In this document: piece by piece, positions 7,801 to 14,200 of the stretch
Layout of the letters: the number at the start of each line of letters is the position of its first letter
Numbering within the stretch: the first letter of the stretch is position 1
From: a virus
DNA length: 20,960 bases
Reading direction: 5' to 3' (one strand)
IMG/VR virus record: IMGVR_UViG_3300022926_000150
Location: 1-20,960 of that record
Position numbers and translations under genes: made by a program
Notes under the pieces: generated by a model
Told to the model about the DNA's origin: nothing
The model's database searches: none
Seen by the model: the letters and a program-made list of their open reading frames with translations, nothing else

Positions 7801-8758
7801 CGGTATTATCTGTTCCAGACGAAATACTTGGAACATCGATTGTTCCGGCATTGATCGTAAGTGTATCTCCAACTCCATCACCTATGATAGAATTGCCTGT
7901 TGTACGAAATGTTCCATTGACATCTAAAGTGTACGAAGGTGTTGTGTCATTGATACCAACTCGTGTATTTGCGATGTCGATATGAACAGTATCATCTGCA
8001 ACTGCTTTATTGCTTGCGTTACCAACAAAGAGACGACCTTCGTTGAGGTTAGGAACAGCATTTGTTCTTCCGGCACCACCAACCTTGATTCGTCCATCGG
8101 TTGCGTCAATTCTTTGAACGAGACCGATGTTTTGAATGAGAGATGATTCGCCGGCTGGAGCAACGTTAGTGAGACCACCGGGCGTAGTCGAAACATAGAG
8201 TGTATCACCTCGTTGCCATGTCGGAGAATCTAAAGTATTGACAGTATCGTATCCAATAAAAGTACCAAAGGTAACAACCGTACAAGGATTTCCGCTTGTG
8301 GTTGTTGCCGAAACCAATCCAAACGCCGGCATCTTTGCTGCGTCATCCGCATCCGCTTTCGAAACGATTGCAAGTTGACCATTTACACCCGAGATATAAA
8401 CGGCATCTCCAAGTGTTAAGTTCTCTCCGGCTTGCGCTTTAAATGTAACTGGTCCTCGTAGATCACCAATGAATTCTCCGGTAATCTCTATGTTTCCATC
8501 GACTTCAAGCGCCTCGCCCGGACTTGTGACTCCTATGCCTACGTTTCCGGTGTTATAGTATACATCACTACCATTTTGTGTCCAGTATCCTCCTCCACCT
8601 ATCGAGGACGCCCCAAAGTAATCTATCGTATTTGATGATGTCTTATAGTAGAGTTTACCATCCGCATAGTTGATCGCCAACTCTCCATAGTCGATATCTC
8701 CGGTCGTTGGAGCGTTAGATGAAACGGATGACTTCTTTAAACGTATAGATGTAGACAT
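4889..8758 (-). CDS. Long tail fibre with VGIGTTSP repeats
   Basis: A 1289-residue fibre. Residues 1-50 ('MSTSIRLKKSSVSSNAPTTG', 'GELAINYADGKLYYKT') are a common phage fibre N-terminus, likely for attachment. Residues about 97-225 carry a widespread fibre module ('GDAVYISGVNGQLAIVSKAD', 'GDTLYVSTTPGGLT'). At about 375-435 is a module shared with the upstream 543-residue fibre ('TTTTLNATN', 'IIIERGST', 'WDESADKF'). Eleven 'VGIGT-SP' type repeats run from about residue 70 to 1180, nine of them in the distal two thirds. The C-terminal 80 residues ('VTFTDSLANGESITLHIDDG') are a terminal beta domain. Proteins with these repeats often end in a self-cleaving S74 chaperone; none is present, so the DUF4376-like neighbour may help folding. 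It probably determines host binding. A late promoter and a 16-codon upstream ORF precede it; AGAGGAAG lies about 14 bases before the ATG. Confidence 0.85.
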   Translation of the reverse strand: MSTSIRLKKSSVSSNAPTTGDIDYGELAINYADGKLYYKTSSNTIDYFGASSIGGGGYWTQNGSDVYYNTGNVGIGVTSPGEALEVDGNIEITGEFIGDLRGPVTFKAQAGENLTLGDAVYISGVNGQLAIVSKADADDAAKMPAFGLVSATTTSGNPCTVVTFGTFIGYDTVNTLDSPTWQRGDTLYVSTTPGGLTNVAPAGESSLIQNIGLVQRIDATDGRIKVGGAGRTNAVPNLNEGRLFVGNASNKAVADDTVHIDIANTRVGINDTTPSYTLDVNGTFRTTGNSIIGDGVGDTLTINAGTIDVPSISSGTDNTVLVYNGTSIVTDEIDPRVWGSTLVDGSGTTNYITKWSDSNTVTDSVITDDGTTVTIGGNLTVNGTTTTLNATNSVVTDNLFELNSGVTSNANDSGIIIERGSTGDNALFIWDESADKFALGTTTATADSTGNITYTNAGLIAGTLDISGDAAFDTDTLFVDVSADRVGIGTTSPAHKLSVFGDSSGNRTEIGIDNIDQRLVLGAYYETGVGQYATIQSTNNAESSALDLVLQPDGGDVGIGTASPAEKLHVSGNIMLDNNTALLSKRVSGNTLNLIGINNSGEGVIEIGEASTVPDGMFIYTPTDAGQGVTFHNGTDPLMFIENDGNVGIGTTTPAANLQVVSQNRAFSVIDSGTDNYAEAAFTTLGGDGPAFGRLSGYDIQLQTGTTRGGLATVMHLDNDGNVGIGTTGPSAKLHVNNSAATHTLLYLQQTNTSYNTDINLYNANNTTSSTIVSKRTTGDLWLYQSGANNVSVFTSGAERMRIDSSGNVGIGTTSPDADLHVVGSTILGVDAATGPRLRAVGSGNDFYIQSSNSSTGGTGTKLNFAKMNSTDTTMTVDIGNEKVGIGTTSPGAKLSISDGNIGIDGNNSPQQFYGAGGNVAGTNTSGGVLTVIGHSPNAVGDLSAPPYDGSNFVGASGIMARGFSESGQYRGSLEFFTKTASAANATSRMLISHDGKVGIGTTSPSNTLHVENTTSSGAYINYDGQSNTEFGLRIESNAGGGNFESDFGAGGTALLDLYANSATVTGGDLLVARTQSATPVMLVRGNGRVGIGTASPSHTLDVSGEFRVNGGGTGSIVVNDEDSSLCPTMTFLRNGGGTTTNDFIKFENSGGEVAAINATGGGYFIGNLGIGTSSPVNTLDINGSLKINGEIVELAVNTTGVTGSTALDPANGTIQRLTFSGNVTFTDSLANGESITLHIDDGTAYTATWPTMEWVGGSAPTLDTTNETIILIWKVNSTLYGMSSGVSS
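5210..8549 (-). repeat. Eleven VGIGTTSP-type fibre repeats
   Basis: Each unit reads roughly [D/N/R/K]-VGIG-T-x-S/T-P-x-x-x-L-x-V and is separated by 50-120 residues of variable sequence. Approximate positions of the eleven are 5235, 5480, 5750, 6095, 6330, 6585, 6810, 7080, 7290, 7945 and 8535. The nine from 5235 to 7290 also share DNA: the plus strand repeats close variants of GACGTAGTGCCAATGCC. The two proximal copies (7945, 8535) lack this DNA similarity and have diverged ('VGINDTTP', 'VGIGVTSP'). Confidence 0.85.
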
Positions 8759-8759
8759 A

Positions 8760-8810
8760 TTAGATAAAAATCTTCCTCTTATGGTCTATAGAGACCGAGT
8801 TGTAGGCCAT
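8760..8810 (-). CDS. Possible 16-codon upstream ORF of the long fibre
   Basis: Between the late promoter at 8831-8838 and the fibre ATG lies a short frame reading MAYNSVSIDHKRKIFI then TAA. GAAAGG about nine bases upstream could bind the ribosome. The TAA is followed by one T and the fibre ATG (TAATATG), the same junction that joins gp13 to gp14 and gp6 to the gp7-like gene. This suggests that ribosomes finishing the short peptide restart on the fibre gene. The frame could be chance in a short leader, but the promoter, ribosome-binding site and matching junction together make it worth annotating. Confidence 0.42.
   Translation of the reverse strand: MAYNSVSIDHKRKIFI
8783..8796 (-). promoter_or_regulatory. 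Small hairpin in the fibre leader
   Basis: GGTCT-ATAG-AGACC forms a five-base-pair stem with a four-base loop inside the 16-codon upstream ORF, just before the AGAGGAAG ribosome-binding site of the long fibre. Flanking ATGG/CCAT at 8781-8784 and 8807-8810 offers a competing pairing. It could modulate translation of the fibre. It has no following T tract, so it is not a terminator. Confidence 0.35.
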
Positions 8811-8830
8811 ATAGGTGACCTTTCTGTCTT

Positions 8831-8838
8831 TATTTATA
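8831..8838 (-). promoter_or_regulatory. T4-type late promoter element for the long fibre
   Basis: A perfect minus-strand TATAAATA begins immediately after the TAG stop of the 543-residue fibre. Unlike the other copies in this window it leaves a leader: 72 bases separate it from the 1289-residue fibre ATG, and about 20 bases separate it from the 16-codon upstream ORF. Confidence 0.72.
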
Positions 8839-10470
8839 CTAGAAAGTTCCGCCGTCAATTACGCTTGACCACGCTGGAGCTCCTCCCGTTACCTGTACGA
8901 GAACAGTTCCGGTAAGGTTATCCGCCGGAGATCCATCGGCGTTATCGGTCGTCGCAACAAATCCAGTAGTATTTGCGGCAGTTTGATAAACAAGTTGATT
9001 GGAGGCGCCGCCATCGATGTTTGTCGCTCTACCCGAAAAGATCGTAGTCGTAAGAGTATTGGTGCTTGGATTATAGGTAAGACCCGTGTCACTCTCAATT
9101 CCCTGTGTACCAGTTGCGCCATCAACAAAGGTGATGTATGTTGTTTCGTCGGTAGAGTTGTTTGCCGTAACCGTAACATTCGTTGATTCGGTAGAGGTGT
9201 CGGCATTACCCGTTACATCTCCGATAAGATTACCTTCGAAAGTAGCTGCAACAAATGTTTCCGATCCAACAGTCCACTTATCAGCGGACTCATCCCAGAT
9301 CAAAGTTTTATTAGTAGAACTTCCTCGTTCTACTTCAATACCAGCGTTCTGTGAAGGAGCACCCTCCTCATCACTGTTGAGAGTAATGATCGAGTCACCA
9401 ACATTGACAACATTTGAGTTGACGGTTGTGGTCGATCCGTTTACAATCAGATTACCTGTGATGTATACATTACCACCTGCTTCGGGGCTGGAATCCGTAT
9501 AAGGAGAATCAAATGGAGCGGGATCCAAGATGAGATCACCATTGGCACGAATCGTAGCGGTTTGAGGAGAATCCGTCGAGTTGATTGTGATCGTTCCAGT
9601 ACCATCATCGCTAATCGATCCGTTCGTCAACTGAGTGTTACCGTCATCCCAACGAGGAATGTATGTGTCGGTAAGATTACTTGCGTTCTTCAGCGAAAGA
9701 GTATGATCGATATCTTCACCAGTTGTCGCACCCGAAGATGCAATACCTTCTCCGGCAGTAATTGTTCCAACAAAGTCTCCGCTGGTTTGCGTTCCAAGTG
9801 TTACATCACTGATCGTTACATCTCCACTTGAAACACTGAAGTCCGCCGAGTTGAATGTAGCGATACCTTTGTTTGTGTCCGAAGCATCTTCACCCGAAAC
9901 CGTAATTGTGGTTGATACTTGATTGTGAGTAACGTCAATTCCTTCTCCACCTCGAAGCGAGAACGCATTGGAGGTAGGGGTAAATGTACCAAAGTCTGTT
10001 GTGATCGACTTTGCTACCGAACCAATCAATGTTGCGGCTCCAGTACCACTTAAAGTAATGTCGCCACTTACCGATACGTTTTCGAAATCTTCAGGACTAC
10101 TGCCACCATATACAAGAATTTGACCAACCGAAGGTGTACCAGTGATCGTTACATCTGTAAGATCGTTAAGAGTTTGAGCTCCTGATCCTTCAGGCGAAAT
10201 GTAACTCTTTAGATTCGCACCCGTGACCTTCTTAATTCGATTGTCAGTATCATCGTAGAAGGTAAAGAGATCTGCATCGGCCGGAGTTGCGGCAGTTGCA
10301 CCGGCAGGATACGCGGCAACTGGTCGAGCGACAACGGATCCTCCGGTTTCCTCCCCAACAAAAAGGTTGTGACTAGTAAAAGAATACGCTAACTCGCTCT
10401 TTGCTAAATCGTCTGTTGCGGGCGCGTTATTGCTGTCACTATGTTTTATTCTGATAATTGTTCCGGGCAT
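8839..10470 (-). CDS. Tail fibre, 543 residues
   Basis: A Thr/Ser/Gly/Asn-rich beta protein without membrane segments. The N-terminus ('IIRIKHSDSNNAPATDDLAK', 'SELAYSFTSHNLFVGEE') matches the attachment domain of the neighbouring long fibre in layout. At about 82-115 it has 'LNDLTDVTITGTPSVGQILV' followed by YGG, a repeat also present in the 79-residue protein. At about 340-395 it carries the 'TTTVNSNVVNVGDSIITLNS' / 'GIEVERGSS' / 'IWDESADKW' module shared with the 1289-residue fibre. It ends 'SSVIDGGTF', similar to the 'SILGGGF' end of the 79-residue protein. It is probably the proximal fibre or a second fibre to which the long one is joined. GGAGG lies about 13 bases before the ATG. Its TAG stop directly abuts the next late promoter. 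Confidence 0.8.
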   Translation of the reverse strand: MPGTIIRIKHSDSNNAPATDDLAKSELAYSFTSHNLFVGEETGGSVVARPVAAYPAGATAATPADADLFTFYDDTDNRIKKVTGANLKSYISPEGSGAQTLNDLTDVTITGTPSVGQILVYGGSSPEDFENVSVSGDITLSGTGAATLIGSVAKSITTDFGTFTPTSNAFSLRGGEGIDVTHNQVSTTITVSGEDASDTNKGIATFNSADFSVSSGDVTISDVTLGTQTSGDFVGTITAGEGIASSGATTGEDIDHTLSLKNASNLTDTYIPRWDDGNTQLTNGSISDDGTGTITINSTDSPQTATIRANGDLILDPAPFDSPYTDSSPEAGGNVYITGNLIVNGSTTTVNSNVVNVGDSIITLNSDEEGAPSQNAGIEVERGSSTNKTLIWDESADKWTVGSETFVAATFEGNLIGDVTGNADTSTESTNVTVTANNSTDETTYITFVDGATGTQGIESDTGLTYNPSTNTLTTTIFSGRATNIDGGASNQLVYQTAANTTGFVATTDNADGSPADNLTGTVLVQVTGGAPAWSSVIDGGTF

Positions 10471-10473
10471 CTC

Positions 10474-10713
10474 TTAAAATCCTCCACCTAGTATAGATAA
10501 GTTTTCGTTATTCATCGAATTCGTTGCTTCAAATTTGTTTGTTGATCCGTTGTATTGTAACACCGCTCCATCACTCGCTCCACTTATATCAATGTCAGTA
10601 AGGTTTCCCAATGAATTAACCGAACCCACATCGATGACCTGAGCTCGAACAGGAATACTCGAAGTCATCTTTGACTTCGTTGCGACAGAACTAATCTTTC
10701 CTTTTAACGCCAT
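10474..10713 (-). CDS. 79-residue mini-fibre / fibre-attachment protein
   Basis: A small protein starting MALKGKISSVATKSKMTSSI, followed by one copy of the fibre repeat 'LGNLTDIDISGASDGAVLQY' with 'NGSTNKFEA', and ending 'NLSILGGGF'. The repeat and the Gly-Gly-x-Phe end both recur in the 543-residue fibre immediately downstream, so it looks like a detached single-repeat fibre unit. Similar small genes sit before fibre genes in T4-like marine phages, though their role has not been shown as far as I know. It may connect the fibre to the baseplate. It starts five bases after the stop of the 119-residue gene, and three bases separate its own stop from the next ATG. Confidence 0.72.
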   Translation of the reverse strand: MALKGKISSVATKSKMTSSIPVRAQVIDVGSVNSLGNLTDIDISGASDGAVLQYNGSTNKFEATNSMNNENLSILGGGF

Positions 10714-10718
10714 AATTA

Positions 10719-11078
10719 TTAACCATAGCCTGGGCTATAATCATCCGGTTGTGTTACTCTTGGATTGACGGTTACTTGACCTTCAACAACTCGTGTTACT
10801 ACTCCGGCCGGGTTTATGACTTCGACATCATAAACATAACGACCGGCCTTTAACGCTCCAGTTTGTGTTCGCGTTAAAGAAATAGTGAATTTACCATTCG
10901 TTGCGTCGCTAATCACCGTTGTAAAGTTGGTCGCATTTGATGCAGTATAGGATTTACGTATTTGACCCCGAGCAGTATAATCTGTGATGTTTACCAAATT
11001 ATCGTTGGCATCTTCAACTGTCACTGTCGAGGTAAATGTAGATCCTTGATCAATATATAGATTTGCAAATACGGCCAT
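10719..11078 (-). CDS. Small beta-sandwich baseplate/fibre protein
   Basis: A 119-residue all-beta protein: 'FANLYIDQGSTFTSTVTVED' at the start, 'ITDYTARGQIRKSYTASN' in the middle, and 'LKAGRYVYDVEVI' leading to 'VVEGQVTVNPRVT' at the end. This pattern of an opening strand, a 'Y-x-A-x-x-Q-I-R' strand and a closing 'V-x-G-x-V-x-V-x-P' strand resembles the Ig-like/BppU N-terminal family used to attach receptor-binding proteins to baseplates. The role is an inference. It has its own TATAAATA seven bases before the ATG and no ribosome-binding site, so it probably heads the transcript that includes the 79- and 543-residue genes. Confidence 0.72.
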   Translation of the reverse strand: MAVFANLYIDQGSTFTSTVTVEDANDNLVNITDYTARGQIRKSYTASNATNFTTVISDATNGKFTISLTRTQTGALKAGRYVYDVEVINPAGVVTRVVEGQVTVNPRVTQPDDYSPGYG

Positions 11079-11085
11079 ACTTGTC

Positions 11086-11093
11086 TATTTATA
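11086..11093 (-). promoter_or_regulatory. T4-type late promoter element for the 119-residue gene
   Basis: A perfect minus-strand TATAAATA ends seven bases before the ATG at 11078. The TAA inside it is the stop codon of the 69-residue gene, so promoter and stop share bases. No Shine-Dalgarno sequence fits in the remaining GACAAGT. Confidence 0.74.
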
Positions 11094-11298
11094 ACATTAT
11101 ATCATTACAGTCCAGTTTTTTCAACAATTTCAATACAAGATCTTTCAGTTCTTTTACTTCTCCTTTGAGATCATCCATTTCCGCCATCTTCTGTCTTCGC
11201 ATCTTTGCGGCGTGATACGCATCGGAGCTCACATTGATGATTGCTCCGGATGCGGTATCTCGTCTTAGATTGTGTTTCCCTTGAACCTTTTCCAACAT
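11089..11298 (-). CDS. 69-residue coiled-coil structural protein
   Basis: A short charged protein. The first half ('MLEKVQGKHNLRRDTASGAI', 'INVSSDAYHAAKMRRQKM') resembles small proteins found near baseplate genes of marine T4-like phages. The second half ('DDLKGEVKELKDLVLKLLKK') has heptad-spaced leucine and valine residues and should form a coiled coil. The function is unknown; a trimerising or linker role at the baseplate is possible. Its ATG overlaps the stop of the 1852-residue gene by one base (TAATG), which implies coupled translation. Its stop codon lies within the next late promoter. Confidence 0.72.
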   Translation of the reverse strand: MLEKVQGKHNLRRDTASGAIINVSSDAYHAAKMRRQKMAEMDDLKGEVKELKDLVLKLLKKLDCNDIML

Positions 11299-14200
11299 TA
11301 GATCGTTGCGATTGCTCTGAGATCCGTGACAGCCGGAACTTGAGCCGCATCACCTGAAGTCATAACAATTTTCAATTGAAACTGAGTGAAGTCGTTTGTC
11401 GGATCGATTTCGTATTCGACTTCTTGGAAAGGTGTATTATCACCTAGCGAAGAAAGATCGGAGATTCGACTGGATGAGAGCTCTGTCCAAGTTGCGTCTC
11501 TTAGATCCAATACTTGAGGACTTGCGATCTCATCATCGAATCGAGCGTAAAGACGAACTCTTGATCCTTCGGGTTGACTTACTCCAAGATAGACATTCAA
11601 CTTATCAGCAGGATCGTTTAAGAAGACTTTCTTCGAGATGTAACGAGCAGTGGCATTTCCACTCGCCGCATTTGTCTCATTTGTAACATCATTGTTGATG
11701 ACATATCCATTGCAAAGAAGAGAAATCTTATCCAAATCAACAACAGGTGTTGCGTATTGATTGGATGAAGTAAGAGTTGCTCCTAACGTGATGTCGCTTG
11801 CGGATGAAACGGTGACTGCCGAAGGTAAGTATAGATGAGCCCCATCCGGTGTTAAGCTGTATGAATTTCCTCCGATAGAAAGAGTGTAATTGATCTCTGT
11901 CTTAGGTGGAAGAATCTGAGCAGGACTAAACTGAATAGAACTTACGGTGAATGGAGTATTCTTTGGTATCGTTTCAAAAGCTCCTGTGAGAGTACCGGCC
12001 GGTCCAACTGTCTTTGTGCGAGTTGATTCTCCAGCCGCTAAGAATGTGTGAGCGTTGAGAGTAAACTTAATGTCTCTTGTCTGAACCGGCGTCCAAGTTG
12101 AAGCGTTTGAACTTCGAAATGCAACTCCAAGATACGGATCCTTATCTATTCGTTCACCACTGGATATGTCTTCACCTCCAAGTTCCGACATCCAAATGGT
12201 GTAATCGGGAGAAGTTGATCGTACAATGAATGCGTATTCTCTATTCGTTTCCAAATGAACCGCACTTGGAAATGTGAATGTAGTGACAGATGACGCATCA
12301 TCACTAATGTTTACTTGACTACTCTCAAGTGAAACCACACCGTTCTTTATGATTTTTGCGGAATACGGATATCCATTGAGAACCTCTACGATTTGTACAG
12401 AAACAGGTTTGGCAGAATCTTTTCCCTTAAAGTATAAATCAAGAGATTTAATGAACACACTATCAATTCCTTCAGGAACCTGTGGACTATCATCGATGCC
12501 AAATTGACCAACGTTAAAGGATTGTGCCAGTGGATCCAAGTATACAAGATCATAAGGATTGTAATTATCTCCACAATCATATCCTCCATCTTCAGGAGCA
12601 GCCTCACTTGCTTCGAAGTTGACTAGAACTGGATCAACATCAGCGTAGAGTGAAGGTTGTGTGGAATCATATAGTTTCAACTGGAATATCATTTCCGTTG
12701 AAGTTGAAACAGAGTATGTTACCGAGGCAGTATTACCTGTGACTGTAAATGTACCAGTTAATTGTGTACCCGAGAAGTCCGAAGTCGTAACACCTTGAAT
12801 GAGAAAAGGAATAGTTGTTCCATCGGTAACATTCGTGGTTGTAAGAGTTATCGTAAAACTTTCGGTATCCAAACGATAAGCGTGATTCGTGCTTAAAGAA
12901 TACGTCGGTAACGCATCGGGCTCGACTATTGGATCTCCTCCACCGGAGCCGGGATTTGAAGGTCTTCTTGGTGCTGTCGGACCTACTTCCGAATCAATAG
13001 GTGGAGAGGGAACGTGTACTTCACCATCCTCAGAATCATAATAATCGTATTGAGTACCCGTTGCACGATAAACAGCCTTGGCTTCCGAAAGGCGATTTAG
13101 ATCTTCTACTCCTCCATCCGTATCAGTAAGAGTGAAATTAATCGAACCAGTTGAGAACTTAAGAGTATTGTTGTTTGGAATAATAAAATATCCTTCGAGA
13201 GTTCCGGCATTATCCGTTGTCAAATTTCTTCGAGCATCACTAAGTGTTGTGAAAACCTGAGATGCACTCTGATCAAAGAAGTCAATTCTATTTGCGCTAT
13301 TCAATCTTCGGTAACGAAAATCCTCAAAACTATTGGCATTTGGAGAATCGTCACCATTCAATGTTGTAGCATAGGCTGTGATGTTATTATCATCAAAGTA
13401 GGCAAAATGACGAGTGTTTGGTTTAAGACCAGTCGCTTTGAAATATATTCTTCGCGACCGCATGAATGGAATAATTTCTACCGTTACTTCCGGCATCGGA
13501 AGATGCGGCCCGAGATTACGGGGATCATCCGGAGAAAGACCTGTTTGAGTTCCTCCAACATACCTACCTCTATTCCCATACGTCCGAGTTGAGGTTGTGT
13601 CTTGCGAAACGTCTAAAACTGGATGGAGGGCGTTCATCAGCCGAGCTTTCAGTTGTTGCTCCTCGTTTCCCGTAATATCAGTGAATGGCACACCTACAAT
13701 ATCATCTCGATTGTGTACTGATTCACTACCAAGTGTCGTTGTTCCCCTTGAAGAAAATTCAAAATTATCATAGGATCCATCAACATTATCTGTATTCAGA
13801 AGTGGTCTATTCCTATGTTCAATCCAATCATCGGATGAAGGAGAAATTTCTACCAATCCTCTGTAATTGGTTGCTGAGTATGGAATAACCGATTCAAAGA
13901 CTGAAGCAAATCTTTGTTTAACAATTTCCTTTGTTCCAACTGAAGGAAGTCTGATTAAATTATCTTCTTCTTGAGGACTATTATCCGCCAGTCGAACTTC
14001 AACCAAGTTTCTATCGATACTCGGAAACAATTGACCCAAACTTCTATCAATTGAGCAGACATGTTTTGGATCATCTACTTCAGCACGACTATGACCATTG
14101 AAATTATCAACAAAGAAACCATTTTTGAATCTTTCACCGGCTGAGTCAAAGATTTGTTTATCGGATGTTCTTTTTTCGAGAAGAGATAAAGAAGTGTAGT

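Noticed and set aside
5210-8549. Regular repeats considered as a CRISPR array
   Set aside because: The spacing is 200-350 bases rather than about 60, repeats are imperfect and continuously coding, and no cas gene is nearby.
2881-8758. Diversity-generating retroelement acting on the fibre or adhesin
   Set aside because: No reverse transcriptase, template repeat or accessory gene is visible, and the fibre repeats show no adenine-specific substitution pattern.
8889-9206. Minus-strand 105-codon frame inside the 543-residue fibre
   Set aside because: It is an alternative frame of the fibre gene, rich in arginine, leucine and proline with no domain pattern, as expected for a shadow frame.
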